From Candidatus Roizmanbacteria bacterium RIFCSPLOWO2_01_FULL_41_22 (lineage in GTDB: Bacteria; Patescibacteriota; Microgenomatia; UBA1406; GWC2-37-13), in the NCBI GenBank assembly GCA_001789805.1, contig MGAR01000011.1, positions 1 to 44,028 on the forward strand: DNA of 44,028 bases, given 5' to 3'. Positions 24,854 through 34,953 of this stretch are shown here, one piece after another (the first letter of the stretch is position 1; each line of letters starts with the position of its first letter). The translations under genes were made by a program, and so were the position numbers. The notes under the pieces are model-generated. The model had not been told where the DNA came from. It saw only the letters and a list, made by a program, of their open reading frames with translations, and made no database searches.

Positions 24854-26764
24854 ATGCGTTTATTTAAAAATCTCCACATTCAAATAGTCATAATTTTATT
24901 TTTTGCCTTGATAGTTATTGCGGTAAAAAGTTATGCACAGCAGCAAGAGCCAAATACTTCGACAACAAAACTAAAATTTTGTGCAGTTGGCGGTAAAGAT
25001 ACACTCTGTTGTTCACCGGAGGGGTTACAGGTATATAAAGACATTTATGATAAGATGCCAGTATATCAATTTATCACACGATATGGGAAAATAGGTTTAG
25101 AGACTTTTCTTGATTGGTTACATCAAGACTTACAAGGAGGGCAAGACAGTAGCGATCTAAAAAAATATTGTCCGAATTTTGATGTTAAAGTTTTTGACTC
25201 TGAACTAACGAAAACATATGACACTAAAACGTTAGGAAAGATTGAAGGAAAAGACTGTTTAAATGCGGCTAAGTTTATCTACGAACAATTTGAAAAGGAC
25301 CCTTCGACGATGTACGCTTACAAATGCGACCCAAAGAAAACGGGTATAGAAAATTGCGCAATACTTTTTGTTAATGGGGAAAGTTCAAGGTTTTATAGCA
25401 ATTATCCAGTTTGTAAGGAGTCATTCAACGAGCTAACTATATTAGATTATTTTCCTGGGCACGAATATAGTGCTAGTCAAGGAGGGTTTCTTAGCGATCA
25501 TCAAGCTTATCTTTATAAACTTTACTTAAATAAGTTTGCTGAATTTAATGCCGATATAGTCGCTCCCTCAATTTCTCCCCCTACTGGTGAAGGTTGTGCA
25601 CCTGAGTATGCCAAAGCATTATTTATCAATAAGTATGACAACACCGCATGTACCTCAGACATTTGGAAATATCAGAGCAATAACACGACTCTTGTAACAG
25701 AGTTTATTGCCAATCAGATATTGGGTGATAATTTTTATCAGAGAAAGAGCTGTCTTAATGATCTAACGGTCGCTTTTTTAAGCGATACAAAAATTGTCAA
25801 TATGTTTAGTTATAAGACGTCGGGTAATCGGGCTAGAGATTGCTATGATGTACCTTTATCCAGTACCATAGACGATACAGGCAACTTAATCCCACAAGCA
25901 GTAGCTCCTTTAAGTTTACAAGCAATATCTTGCGGTTTACCAATGGAAAAAGATACTTATATGGTATCAAACCCTCTATCTGACCCCCAATTATCAGCGC
26001 AAACAAGCTGTTGTCCTCCGGTTAGTATGAGTTTAATTGATACAAATCCATATTTATCAAATATCGATCCAAAATTTTCCATCGGAATTAACTTAATAAA
26101 GTCATTAGTAGGAGTAGGCTTGCCTTTACTGGATAGTGTTTTAGCTCCTCTTAATAATCAGTGTCCTTTTGGCGGTGAACCATCTGACTCAAATCCGGAT
26201 CTGTGTCATTGTTTATTACCTTCCCAGTATTCAGAAGAACAGGCATCGGTACAAAGTAATGTCGCTGGAGCTAGTGATGTAAAAAGTGCAGCGACTGATA
26301 TCATCTATGACAAATACTGTAAAGTATTTCCACTAGCGCCAAATGGACAAACTGTGCAGCAAAGCTTAACAAGAGTTGGCTCAGAAAATAAACGGATGGA
26401 GGATTTATGCTGTAATATATTTACTGGTAATAATCTCAAAGAAGATGAGCTAAAAGCTTGTATTGATTGTGCTCATGATGATGGTGGCGTTTTTACAGCA
26501 ATGGGGTGTATACCGGTTGATTTTACAAAATTTGTCACTAAATATGTCCTAGGTGTAGGAGTTGGTTTGGCCGGTTTGATTGCGTTTTTATGCGTCATAT
26601 ATTCGGCGATTATTTTGCAAACTTCTTCCGGTAATGCCGAGCGTCTGAAAGCTACTCAAGAGCAGTTGACGTCATGTATCGTGGGCTTGATGCTGATAAT
26701 ATTCTCAGTTTTTATCTTGCGCTTAATTGGAGTTAATATCCTTAGAATACCCGGACTATCATAA
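24854..26764 (+). CDS. Secreted Cys-rich protein with C-terminal TrbC/VirB2-like helices
   Basis: The 636-residue protein starts with a signal peptide or anchor (hydrophobic core 10-24, then SYAQQQ, a plausible cleavage site). The following about 530 residues hold 24 cysteines, several as CC or CxC/CxxC pairs (TLCCSPE, TSCCPP, LCHCLL, DLCCNIF, KACIDCAHD), pointing to a disulphide-rich extracellular domain. The last about 85 residues form two membrane helices joined by TSSGNAERLKATQEQLTSCI, the same loop as the small TrbC/VirB2-like proteins at 8065-8879 and 35811-36158. So this looks like a pilin-like core with a large N-terminal ectodomain. Role inferred: surface adhesin or machine component. 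Confidence 0.7.
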   Translation: MRLFKNLHIQIVIILFFALIVIAVKSYAQQQEPNTSTTKLKFCAVGGKDTLCCSPEGLQVYKDIYDKMPVYQFITRYGKIGLETFLDWLHQDLQGGQDSSDLKKYCPNFDVKVFDSELTKTYDTKTLGKIEGKDCLNAAKFIYEQFEKDPSTMYAYKCDPKKTGIENCAILFVNGESSRFYSNYPVCKESFNELTILDYFPGHEYSASQGGFLSDHQAYLYKLYLNKFAEFNADIVAPSISPPTGEGCAPEYAKALFINKYDNTACTSDIWKYQSNNTTLVTEFIANQILGDNFYQRKSCLNDLTVAFLSDTKIVNMFSYKTSGNRARDCYDVPLSSTIDDTGNLIPQAVAPLSLQAISCGLPMEKDTYMVSNPLSDPQLSAQTSCCPPVSMSLIDTNPYLSNIDPKFSIGINLIKSLVGVGLPLLDSVLAPLNNQCPFGGEPSDSNPDLCHCLLPSQYSEEQASVQSNVAGASDVKSAATDIIYDKYCKVFPLAPNGQTVQQSLTRVGSENKRMEDLCCNIFTGNNLKEDELKACIDCAHDDGGVFTAMGCIPVDFTKFVTKYVLGVGVGLAGLIAFLCVIYSAIILQTSSGNAERLKATQEQLTSCIVGLMLIIFSVFILRLIGVNILRIPGLS

Positions 26765-26796
26765 ATGATTTTTAAAAAGAAGTGTAATTTTTTACA

Positions 26797-28410
26797 TTAA
26801 CCTTTACCTGTTAGTCGGTTTGCATATCCCTGGAGTTTTTCCTTAGCCCCGCCAAATATTCCCTTTAAATGAGGTTGAATTATTGCAAACTGGTAGAAAT
26901 TATGAAAGATTGATCCGCCGGCCGCGCCAACTCCGGCAAATAAGGCACCGGCTCCCAGCTGTATTCCTTCACCAATTAGCGGTTTGATGGCGGTTTTAAC
27001 CAGATCAGGAATCATCACCAGCATAATGGCGGCAATGATCGCTATGAAAGCATTGGTGTGCAGGCCGGTAAGAAGCGGCATGGAAAAGCTATAATCAGGT
27101 ACGGCTATACTTAAACTAAAGATCACCTTGATAAGAAGTAGAAAAAAGATTACCAAAGGAAAGACTAACAGATAGCCAAACAGTCTTTTCAGCCATGTCC
27201 AAAAACTATTTTGTCCGGGTAGCGCGTTGGGTAAGATCAGTAGCGGCGCCAGAATGACCTGCAAGGTGATCTGAATATAAGCGCCGATCAAAAGAAAAAA
27301 TATTCGGAAATATAAAAAAAGCAGGCCGATTATTACTAATAAGATCGTTAAAATAGTGAGTAAAAGAGGGGCTAGGATTCCGCCTAAGAACAGAGTTAAA
27401 ATAATAGAAATTATTGCGGCAAAATTCAACGTAGCTACTAAAGGAGTAGCCGTTAGACGGCCTAATAATTTTTCGATAGGTTCCGATAGTCCTCTCATCA
27501 CAGCCAGGGCAAAGTAAATAATCAGTCCATCGTTGGCAAGATGTAATACTCCTTTGGCCATGTCGGGAAGAACGTTGTATAAATTATTTAGACCCGAGAT
27601 ATAGATCCAGAAACCTTCGGCCATTGATTTAAAAAGACCAACGCCGCCGATACTGACCAGATATGAATTAGCAAGAGAGTCCATGGAAGCCGGCGCAACA
27701 CCAAACTTGACACCGGATGAGACAAAAACTCCAAACATTAAAAAAATCAGTATATACATTAGATCCACCAGAAAGCCGGCAATGGCATAGGAAAAAGTAA
27801 TAAAAATCAGAGTCAGGACGATGTTGGGCAGGGCATTCTCAATCCCAATCACGGTCTGCGGATTGATTTTTGTGCGAAACATGATCAGAAACCCAATTGT
27901 GACAATTACCAGCACTAAGATCGTATAGGCGACATTGCGAAAAGCCTGCCAGATTGGCTGGAAAGTATGAAAAGAATAAAAACCGATGCCGGCCGCTTGC
28001 GTTTTTGGTATAAAGCCGACATTTTCCAGGCCCTTATAAGCCCACATCGAACCTGAGGCGGGCGGATAACCAAGCGGCATTGTTATCAGATTTGTCATCA
28101 TCCCAAAAACGCTACCATCATGATTTTTATCACCGTCTTTGGCGTTTTTAGTACAGGCTTCACCAATGGTATTACAGAGGATTGCTTGAAAGATCTTAAC
28201 TTGAGTTCGGCCGGCTTTGGTACTAGTCAGTTTTTTATCGTTGATATAGCCATAGACCATCTTCCTTAAGGATTGCAGGGAATCTTTATCCGAGGTTTTT
28301 TGTAACCCCGGCATAAACATCAAAAATGCATTGATGATCACTAGATAAATTAATGACATGAAAATTGTCCGTTTGATGTAAGTGAGGATTTTCCGGTAGA
28401 CCTTGGTCAT
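26797..28410 (-). CDS. VirB6/TrbL-like polytopic membrane protein
   Basis: The roughly 537-residue protein has about 8-10 membrane spans with long hydrophobic runs (AYTILVLVIVTIGFLIMF, IISIILTLFLGGILAPLLL) and a glycine-rich C-terminal amphipathic region (LGAGALFAGVGAAGG). This layout resembles VirB6/TrbL-type channel subunits of type IV secretion systems. The open frame extends to 28455, but a TTGACA-N18-TACAAT promoter ends 6 nt before the ATG at 28410 and would begin inside the longer frame, so I place the start at 28410 (MTKVYRKIL). It is transcribed away from the hydrolase genes, separated from them by a structured repeat. Confidence 0.75.
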   Translation of the reverse strand: MTKVYRKILTYIKRTIFMSLIYLVIINAFLMFMPGLQKTSDKDSLQSLRKMVYGYINDKKLTSTKAGRTQVKIFQAILCNTIGEACTKNAKDGDKNHDGSVFGMMTNLITMPLGYPPASGSMWAYKGLENVGFIPKTQAAGIGFYSFHTFQPIWQAFRNVAYTILVLVIVTIGFLIMFRTKINPQTVIGIENALPNIVLTLIFITFSYAIAGFLVDLMYILIFLMFGVFVSSGVKFGVAPASMDSLANSYLVSIGGVGLFKSMAEGFWIYISGLNNLYNVLPDMAKGVLHLANDGLIIYFALAVMRGLSEPIEKLLGRLTATPLVATLNFAAIISIILTLFLGGILAPLLLTILTILLVIIGLLFLYFRIFFLLIGAYIQITLQVILAPLLILPNALPGQNSFWTWLKRLFGYLLVFPLVIFFLLLIKVIFSLSIAVPDYSFSMPLLTGLHTNAFIAIIAAIMLVMIPDLVKTAIKPLIGEGIQLGAGALFAGVGAAGGSIFHNFYQFAIIQPHLKGIFGGAKEKLQGYANRLTGKG

Positions 28411-28416
28411 AAATTC

Positions 28417-28446
28417 ATTGTAGATTATCTTTAACTCAGTTGTCAA
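28417..28446 (-). promoter_or_regulatory. Promoter TTGACA-N18-TACAAT (minus strand)
   Basis: -35 at 28441-28446 and -10 at 28417-28422 on the minus strand. The ATG at 28410 is 6 nt downstream. It decides the start of the VirB6-like gene. Confidence 0.7.
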
Positions 28447-28456
28447 TGAAAGCAAC

Positions 28457-28574
28457 TATACCGCTTTCAGATGAAATTGCAAAATATATTCAATCTTTCA
28501 GCGGCATAACCAAGTCTGACTTGGCATAACCCTCCGTACGTCCACTTGCTTTCGCAAATTGAACTACGATGGGT
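28457..28574 (+). repeat. Structured intergenic repeat, copy B
   Basis: Same plan as copy A at 20939-21005: TATACCGC (28457-28464), here separated by a 36-nt loop from the partner GCGGCATA (28501-28508), then a unit ending ACCCTCCGTACGT and closing with GAACTACGATGGGTATAT. An extra hairpin CCAAGT/ACTTGG (28510-28524) lies in a duplicated GGCATAACC unit. The outer stem bases are identical to copy A while the inner stem differs, but no -10 follows this copy. Confidence 0.65.
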
Positions 28575-28578
28575 ATAT

Positions 28579-28989
28579 TTACTCATACCGTAAGTCAAGG
28601 GACTGAATTTGCTGGTCGGTCAAGCCTTGACCTTTTATCCATTGGAGCACTGACTGTTGAGCCGCGACTTTGTCGGAACTTAAGAAACGAATAGTAAAAT
28701 AAAAATGTTCGGTCGGAGTCGAGGTAAAATCGGACGTGATGGAAAAAAAATTATTTTGATAGGGGGTAATATTTGCCAGAAAAGCATCAGGATACTCGGT
28801 TTTTTGAAACTGTTCTTGTTTTTCCGCAGTGCCCGGTGGCGGCGCATTATAATTAATAGGTTCCGTAGTGGGTGTAGCGTTAGGTTGTCTTTTTTCTGGG
28901 AGCGATCTTCTTGATAAAAAATAGATTAACAAGAAGAGAATAAATGCAATAATAATTAAGATGACGATGATTATGGTTGTTTTTTTCAT
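28579..28989 (-). CDS. Signal-anchored protein related to the hydrolase N-terminal repeats
   Basis: The 136-residue protein (start placed at the ATG overlapping the upstream TGA by 4 nt) has an N-terminal membrane anchor (about 5-24), a Pro/Thr-rich linker (QPNATPTTEP) and a C-terminal domain of about 90 residues. The segment FTIRFLSSDKVAAQQSVLQW with the following IKGQGL resembles the two repeats in the N-terminal part of the neighbouring hydrolase (units containing AATDLQQWAKDNNL and NAAVTQWAKDNQL). The two genes are translationally coupled, and their products may interact through this shared domain. The domain itself is unnamed to my knowledge. Confidence 0.65.
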   Translation of the reverse strand: MKKTTIIIVILIIIAFILFLLIYFLSRRSLPEKRQPNATPTTEPINYNAPPPGTAEKQEQFQKTEYPDAFLANITPYQNNFFSITSDFTSTPTEHFYFTIRFLSSDKVAAQQSVLQWIKGQGLTDQQIQSLDLRYE

Positions 28990-31043
28990 TGGAAATTTTT
29001 TACTAGCCAATCTTTAATATTATTATCAGGGTTATCAGGATTATTATCAAGAACGACGATACGGGTTTGCACTAAGCCCCGTTTTCCCCAGTTAGCTTCG
29101 GCAACTTTAAATCTGGTGGGACTATAAACTTCCATTACATAAGCAACATGGCCGTAACGTCCAAAACTCCAGCGTGGTAAATAACCTACTTGAACAGTAT
29201 CAACATCGGTTCGTGTTACTGGTCGATAATCGGGCAGGCTTAAATCTTTTGCATTACCGTATGACCCACACAGTTTATCAGGAGAAGTTTTATAAAGTTC
29301 AACATCCGTTCCTTTAACAAAACCGACACACTGAAAATTACTTTCTTTATTATTCATCATTTTTGTCAATTCACAGTTGATATACTTACGCGTATCGTTA
29401 TTGATTACCCCTTGATTTAAACAGGAACGGTTGTAATATGTTACCCTCCCAATAGCACCAGCATAAGTACAGTTAGCTCTGATATTATCAACTAATTGTT
29501 GGATAGAGTTAGAAGCTAAGATAGGAATAGGAGACAGATTGTTAGCAATATATCCTTGATTGTTTAAGCTATTTTGATAATGGTCCCAGACAAAACCAAC
29601 ATAGGTTTTATTGTTAATATGAGCATATCGTGTTGTAGTACATTTATAATTTCCATTTCCATCTTTTCCCCAGCCATAGTAATTACATACGGCATTTTTT
29701 ACCTGATCATATGTCCAGGTATTTGGATCGGTAGCCCCACTACTATTTTTTAAATGGGCAGCTGTGGCAAAGATAATATCACGATAATTGCACGGATTAG
29801 GTTCTGCCGTAGATCCACCATAAATTTTGACCGAGTCTTTTAATTTGATTCCTAATCTTGGTAGTTGGCCATTCCAAACATCCAGATTATTACCTGGACA
29901 TCGGTTGACTCCGGGATTACATTTCAAACAGTTATAATCACGATTCGTTGATATATCTTCTTGCGAAGTATCGTTAAGCCGATAACCTCGCAATATCTGA
30001 ACGATTCCCCAAGCTCCACATGAATTGATGTAACATTGAGAATAAGGCGCATGATTTCCTGGTTGAGAATATTCCAGTATTTTATCATCGGGTAATGAAT
30101 TGGTAGCAGTTTCCGTCCGAATAAAGGCTTCCAGAATTCTCCAAGGCACTTCTACTTTCTCACCCGCCTCTTGGATAATCGCTTTAAGGGCTAAGCCAGT
30201 GTTAAAAGGATTATAAGTAGCATCATCAGTTGTGGGAGGTGGCGGTAAAGAGCTAGGACCGATATCAGGTGGAAGAGAAGGGCTGGTTTCTGATGAGCCA
30301 TTTATTCGGGCAAACAGGTCAAGCGCGGTATGGAAATAATCAACGTACTTCTGGTTTAGCTTTTTATAAGTTTCGCTGGTAGTGTCAGTTATGCGTGGTA
30401 TGGAAGTGGGGAGGGGGATGCGGGTGGGAGTGGGTACAGCCGGATCGATCTGGTGTTGCACAAAAATATTAGGATCTTTGATCAGTTCGTCAAGTTGGTT
30501 ATCTTTAGCCCATTGAGTTACCGCCGCGTTAGAATTGGCCTTTTTTTTATCGACCACAAACGTCTGCAGATTTTCATTGTAATAAATGGCAATATTATTG
30601 TCTTCATAACCGGTAGATCTTAGTTTAGCAAGGATCGCTTTTTCTTGGTCGGAGAGCGTTTTTTTTGTCGCCAGATCGATGGTGGTAAAATAATCGGGAT
30701 TTTTGATAAGGGTCAGTAAATTATTGTCTTTTGCCCATTGTTGCAGATCAGTCGCCGCCTGATCGGTTTTTAAAAGTATTACCATTTTTTGCAGTTCCGG
30801 CGAATAAAACACCGCCACATTAGCCGTAGATAGCGGGGGGAGGGTCTGCAGTTTTTTTAGGGTACTTTGTTTTAATAAAGTATTAAAAGAACCACCAGAT
30901 GGGTAGGGAGTGGCGGTGGTATTAATTTCTGGTTTAGGGTTTTCTGTTTTTTGGGTGAAGATTTTTTCCCGGCTGAAATATATAAGAAGGAACGTCAGAA
31001 TTAAAAAAAAGATCAACAAAAAAACGATGAGATATTTTTTCAT
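28986..31043 (-). CDS. Bifunctional cell-wall hydrolase: lytic transglycosylase-like + CHAP
   Basis: The 685-residue protein has a membrane anchor (4-22), two repeats of about 40 residues (about 76-119 and 150-194) and Pro/Thr-rich linkers. A lysozyme-like domain follows (about 295-500): VPWRILEAFIRTETA gives the catalytic Glu (E311), followed by GAWGIVQI, as in SLT/VirB1-type transglycosylases. The C-terminal CHAP peptidase (about 560-665) has the nucleophile C572 in FQCVGFVKG, H632 in GHVAYVMEV and an EANWG block. Such dual enzymes (compare VirB1 or CwlT of conjugation systems) open the wall for a secretion machine. The middle region is Cys-rich. It diverges from clpC, with 51 nt between the starts. 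Confidence 0.88.
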   Translation of the reverse strand: MKKYLIVFLLIFFLILTFLLIYFSREKIFTQKTENPKPEINTTATPYPSGGSFNTLLKQSTLKKLQTLPPLSTANVAVFYSPELQKMVILLKTDQAATDLQQWAKDNNLLTLIKNPDYFTTIDLATKKTLSDQEKAILAKLRSTGYEDNNIAIYYNENLQTFVVDKKKANSNAAVTQWAKDNQLDELIKDPNIFVQHQIDPAVPTPTRIPLPTSIPRITDTTSETYKKLNQKYVDYFHTALDLFARINGSSETSPSLPPDIGPSSLPPPPTTDDATYNPFNTGLALKAIIQEAGEKVEVPWRILEAFIRTETATNSLPDDKILEYSQPGNHAPYSQCYINSCGAWGIVQILRGYRLNDTSQEDISTNRDYNCLKCNPGVNRCPGNNLDVWNGQLPRLGIKLKDSVKIYGGSTAEPNPCNYRDIIFATAAHLKNSSGATDPNTWTYDQVKNAVCNYYGWGKDGNGNYKCTTTRYAHINNKTYVGFVWDHYQNSLNNQGYIANNLSPIPILASNSIQQLVDNIRANCTYAGAIGRVTYYNRSCLNQGVINNDTRKYINCELTKMMNNKESNFQCVGFVKGTDVELYKTSPDKLCGSYGNAKDLSLPDYRPVTRTDVDTVQVGYLPRWSFGRYGHVAYVMEVYSPTRFKVAEANWGKRGLVQTRIVVLDNNPDNPDNNIKDWLVKNFQ

Positions 31044-31059
31044 GCGGTAAGTAACGCCA

Positions 31060-31088
31060 TTGACAAGTTATAATTTTTTCTTCATAAT
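31060..31088 (+). promoter_or_regulatory. clpC promoter, TTGACA-N17-CATAAT
   Basis: Perfect -35 at 31060-31065, -10 at 31083-31088, ATG 6 nt later. No CtsR-like or CIRCE-like inverted repeat is seen here. It lies inside the divergent 51-nt gap to the hydrolase gene. Confidence 0.7.
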
Positions 31089-31094
31089 AAAACT

Positions 31095-34000
31095 ATGTCC
31101 GGTATTTTTGATTTTATAAAAAAACAGCCTGCAGATGCAAGCCAAGATGGAAAAAGCGATCCAGCACCAAGCGCCGCTTATCAGTCTGGTTTGGCAAGTC
31201 AAACTGTCAGTGAAACGACTACCACAGCTCAATCCTATAATGGCGTAGGTAATCCGCCGAGCGGTCGAGCTTACAATGGTGTCGGCAGACCGCCGCCGCC
31301 CGTCAATCCTCCTAAAATGGGCGCTTCTTTGGACTCCAATATCAATCAGCAAAAACGCAATGATCTTGATGTGATGACTCATCTGACTCAACGTTCCAAC
31401 CGGGTATTTATGGCCGCTACCAACAAAGCCAAAGAGTTGCAAAATGCGATCGTGGACACGGAACATCTGCTGTTTGGACTCTTAACTGATGGCGAGATTT
31501 TCAAGATGCTCACCGATTTAAAGATCGCGCCACAGCTGGTGGAACAGGAATTGACTAAAGTATATAAAAGGGAAAACAGCAAATTCCCGCCGCAGCCATC
31601 CCCAAGAGTGAAAAGAATAATCGGGAACTCTTTGATTTTTGCCCGTAAACTGGGCTATGAATTTATCTCGCCGGAACATATCCTCTTGGCTTTATTTGAC
31701 GAGGGAGAAGGCGCGGCCGCCAGGATACTGGTGAAGCTCGGTCTTAAAAAAGAAGATTTGAATAAGAAAGTGACCGGCAAAAAAGAGGGCGTGACTGACC
31801 AGACGGGTCAACAGAAAGTACCGGAAAAGAAAAAAAGTGCGCTTGAACAATACTCCATTGATCTGACAGCCAAAGCCGCCGCCGGTGAACTTGACCCGGT
31901 GGTAGAGATATCAGACATCATCGAAAGAGTAGTGCATGTACTGTCGCGAAGATTGAAAAATAATCCGGTTCTGATTGGTGAGCCGGGAGTGGGAAAAACA
32001 GCAGTAGTTGAGGGCTTGGCCGAGCGCATTGTGGCAAAACAGGTGCCTGAGACATTATTAAACAAAAGGATTTTACAGTTTGATCTTACCGGTGTGATTG
32101 CCGGCGCTTCCCACCGGGGTGAGTTTGAGGAGCGGATGAAAAATGTGGTGGAAGAGCTTAAGGCCAGCAAAGGCCAGGTAATTCTGTTTATCGACGAGCT
32201 GCATACCTTAGTCGGAGCAGGAACTGGTAATGAGACCGCTCTTGATGCCTCAAATTTCCTCAAGCCCGCTCTTTCTCGGGGAGAGGTGCAGTTAATTGGT
32301 GCCACCACCATCACCGAGTACCGTAAGTATATCGAAAAAGATGGAGCATTAGAAAGACGTTTTCAAACTGTTCTTGTTCCTGAACCTACTACCGAAAAAA
32401 CAATAAAGATGCTCAAGGCGGTACGCGATCGTTTCGAGGCCTTTCACCGAGTCAAAATACCCGATGAATCAATTGATGCGGCAGTTAGGTTATCCAAGCG
32501 TTATATCGGCGACCGATTTTTACCCGATAAGGCTTTTGATTTGATGGACGAGGCAGGAGCCGCAGTCAGACTGCCCTTGATATCTCTTCCCGAGGAGATT
32601 AATTCAATGGACGTACGCATAAAACAACTTGAACAAGAGATTGGGGAAGATGAGAAAAGAGGGGAGAAGGTCAAAGCCAGAATTAGTCGCTCGAAGCTGA
32701 GCGACATTCAGGCCACACTTAACGCCAAAAAAGACGAATACAACATGAAAAAAGCGCAAACTACCAATTATGTGACAGTAAACATCATCAAAGAAGCGGT
32801 ATCCAAAAGAACCGGTGTACCGGTTTCCAAAATGACTGGTTCGGAGTTAGACAAACTGGCCAAATTGGAAGATATCATGCATAAGCGGCTGATTGATCAG
32901 GAAAGAGCGGTAGCTTCGGTGGCACAGGCTGTTAGACGGGGCCGCGCCGGCTTAAAATCCAATGCTCGGCCCATCGGCAGTTTTATCTTCTTGGGGCCAA
33001 CGGGCGTTGGTAAAACAGAACTGGCTAAGACGCTGGCGGAGATCTTATTTGATCAGGAGGAAGCGATTATCCGTTTTGACATGACCGAGTATATGGAGCG
33101 GCACGAAGTCGCCAAACTTCTGGGTTCGCCGCCCGGTTATGTAGGATTTGAAGATGGGGGTAAGTTAACCGAGTCAGTCCGTCGTAAGCCTTATTCTTTG
33201 GTGTTGTTTGATGAGGTAGAAAAAGCGCACCCCGATATCTTCAATATTCTGTTGCAGATTCTTGACGACGGTCGGCTGACTGACAATAAAGGTCGGACTA
33301 TTTCTTTCAAAAACACAGTTGTTATCTGTACTTCAAACCTGGGCACCAAGATGATTCAGGACGAAATGGTTAAAAGCAATACAGGTCAGGTAGAGGAGCC
33401 GCCGATTCTTTCCACCTATACTTTTTCTCCGCGCGGCCGCGAAATTCTCACTATCGGCACTAAATTTTTTGAAAGAGACAATGTTGTTTCGATGCAAAAT
33501 ATTGGGCAACCCGTTGCCAAACAGTCAACTCCGGCCACCTGGCAATCATCTGGTCTACATGAGTATTTTGCCGGCCAGGAGATGAAAGCAAAAATGGAAG
33601 CTCAAAAACCGGAATTGGTCGCGACTGAAGCTCAAGATGTCAATCAAGATCAGGAACCAGCAGAGGTTAATCCACAGGCGGAAAAAGTGCGCTACGAGTT
33701 TCCGATTTTAGGTTATGATACACACGCCATTTCCCAAAAAGGGACGGAAGTCATCACCAAAGACACACAGGTATTTTTGCGAAGTGCCACCACTGCCAAA
33801 GTTTGGGAAGGTACCAATCTTATCGATTATTTTAAGGATCAGATAGTGGTCAATGCCCTGCCGGATGCGCCTGATGAACAGTTGCCTACCGCCAAACTGA
33901 AAACTCACGCCTTTACACCCGACGAAAAAGAGATCGTCACTTACAAAGATCGCTACTGGATAAGGAAAGAAGGTTCCGCCGACTGGCAAACAGGCTCTCT

Positions 34001-34937
34001 TAAGGATTATTTCATTGGCCAGAAATCAGATACTGGGAGCCTGCCCACTTCTCATTGGGATATCCATACTTTTTCCCCGTCAGGACACGAAGTGATCATT
34101 GTTGGTAACAATATCTGGCATCGTGAACAAAACAACCCGGTCTGGAAATCACAGACACTAGCCGATTATTTCGGCACCGATTTTCCGCTGGAAAAAGAAC
34201 TTGGTGAAAAAAAACGAATAGAGTCTGCCTCAGACGTCAAAAAATATCAGAAGATAAAAGACAAAGTCATGGTTGAGTTGGTGAAGTTTTTCCGACCGGA
34301 ACTGATTAACCGTTTTGACGAAGTTATCGTATTTGAGCCTTTGAAATTTGAGCACATGATTGAGATAGTTAAATTACAGTTAAAGGATTTGTCAAAACTG
34401 CTTGAGGAGCAGGAGTTGGGATTTTCCTACACCGATTCAGCTATCAAAGAGATTGTCCGGTCGGGGTTTGACCCAATCTATGGCGCCAGACCCTTAAGAA
34501 GAGCTATTCAAAGATTGGTCGAAAATCCGATCTCTGAATTGATTATTGCCCAAAAAGTAAAAGCCGGAGACACGATTATTCTTGATTTTAACGGTGAAGA
34601 GTTTACTTTTAACGTGGAAAGAGTGGAGATGGTTCCCTCAGATTCTTTAAATCAAGCAGTCGGCGGAAAAAAGAAATTTGTTTGCGAATCATGTGCTAAG
34701 CAGTTTGAGACGGAAGTGGTACCAAACTCTACCGCTATCTGCGCCAACTGCGCCTCGCCAAAAGTACAGGAAATTGCCGCGGCCAAAGAAGAAAAATGGG
34801 ACGGGTTAAGCAAGCAAACGCAAGACAACAATATACCAAAATCAGCAGAAAGTGCCGATGAATCTCCTCCAAAAAGCGCTGAGTCAGAGCAAGACACAAC
34901 TGACGCTCAACACGCTCAAGGGCCGTCTGCAATTTAA
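31095..34937 (+). CDS. clpC: ClpC-like AAA+ unfoldase with a four-repeat insertion in NBD2
   Basis: An ATP-driven unfoldase of 1280 residues, against about 810-860 for normal ClpC. Order: disordered Pro-rich head (1-85), Clp_N double repeat (90-225), NBD1 with Walker A GEPGVGKT (295-302) and FIDE (365-368), a short coiled M region (500-555), then NBD2 with GPTGVGKT (634-641), pore loop GYVG (681-684) and LFDEVEKAH (704-712). Straight after the sensor-1 strand [10 protein letters not shown], about 280 residues (766-1046) are inserted before [19 protein letters not shown] resumes the fold. The insert holds four degenerate repeats ending in a Y-F block. In ClpC this is where the ClpP-docking (V/L/I)GF loop sits, and no such tripeptide is found in the insert. 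A C-terminal CxxC-x15-CxxC zinc ribbon (1197-1219) and an acidic tail are further additions. Confidence 0.92.
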   Translation: MSGIFDFIKKQPADASQDGKSDPAPSAAYQSGLASQTVSETTTTAQSYNGVGNPPSGRAYNGVGRPPPPVNPPKMGASLDSNINQQKRNDLDVMTHLTQRSNRVFMAATNKAKELQNAIVDTEHLLFGLLTDGEIFKMLTDLKIAPQLVEQELTKVYKRENSKFPPQPSPRVKRIIGNSLIFARKLGYEFISPEHILLALFDEGEGAAARILVKLGLKKEDLNKKVTGKKEGVTDQTGQQKVPEKKKSALEQYSIDLTAKAAAGELDPVVEISDIIERVVHVLSRRLKNNPVLIGEPGVGKTAVVEGLAERIVAKQVPETLLNKRILQFDLTGVIAGASHRGEFEERMKNVVEELKASKGQVILFIDELHTLVGAGTGNETALDASNFLKPALSRGEVQLIGATTITEYRKYIEKDGALERRFQTVLVPEPTTEKTIKMLKAVRDRFEAFHRVKIPDESIDAAVRLSKRYIGDRFLPDKAFDLMDEAGAAVRLPLISLPEEINSMDVRIKQLEQEIGEDEKRGEKVKARISRSKLSDIQATLNAKKDEYNMKKAQTTNYVTVNIIKEAVSKRTGVPVSKMTGSELDKLAKLEDIMHKRLIDQERAVASVAQAVRRGRAGLKSNARPIGSFIFLGPTGVGKTELAKTLAEILFDQEEAIIRFDMTEYMERHEVAKLLGSPPGYVGFEDGGKLTESVRRKPYSLVLFDEVEKAHPDIFNILLQILDDGRLTDNKGRTISFKNTVVICTSNLGTKMIQDEMVKSNTGQVEEPPILSTYTFSPRGREILTIGTKFFERDNVVSMQNIGQPVAKQSTPATWQSSGLHEYFAGQEMKAKMEAQKPELVATEAQDVNQDQEPAEVNPQAEKVRYEFPILGYDTHAISQKGTEVITKDTQVFLRSATTAKVWEGTNLIDYFKDQIVVNALPDAPDEQLPTAKLKTHAFTPDEKEIVTYKDRYWIRKEGSADWQTGSLKDYFIGQKSDTGSLPTSHWDIHTFSPSGHEVIIVGNNIWHREQNNPVWKSQTLADYFGTDFPLEKELGEKKRIESASDVKKYQKIKDKVMVELVKFFRPELINRFDEVIVFEPLKFEHMIEIVKLQLKDLSKLLEEQELGFSYTDSAIKEIVRSGFDPIYGARPLRRAIQRLVENPISELIIAQKVKAGDTIILDFNGEEFTFNVERVEMVPSDSLNQAVGGKKKFVCESCAKQFETEVVPNSTAICANCASPKVQEIAAAKEEKWDGLSKQTQDNNIPKSAESADESPPKSAESEQDTTDAQHAQGPSAI

Positions 34938-34953
34938 CGTTACCTAATGTTTT

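Noticed and set aside
31068-31466. Minus-strand open frame of 132 codons at the 5' end of clpC
   Set aside because: Lies fully opposite the start of clpC and its divergent promoter region, and the translation shows no motif. It is a shadow of the real gene.
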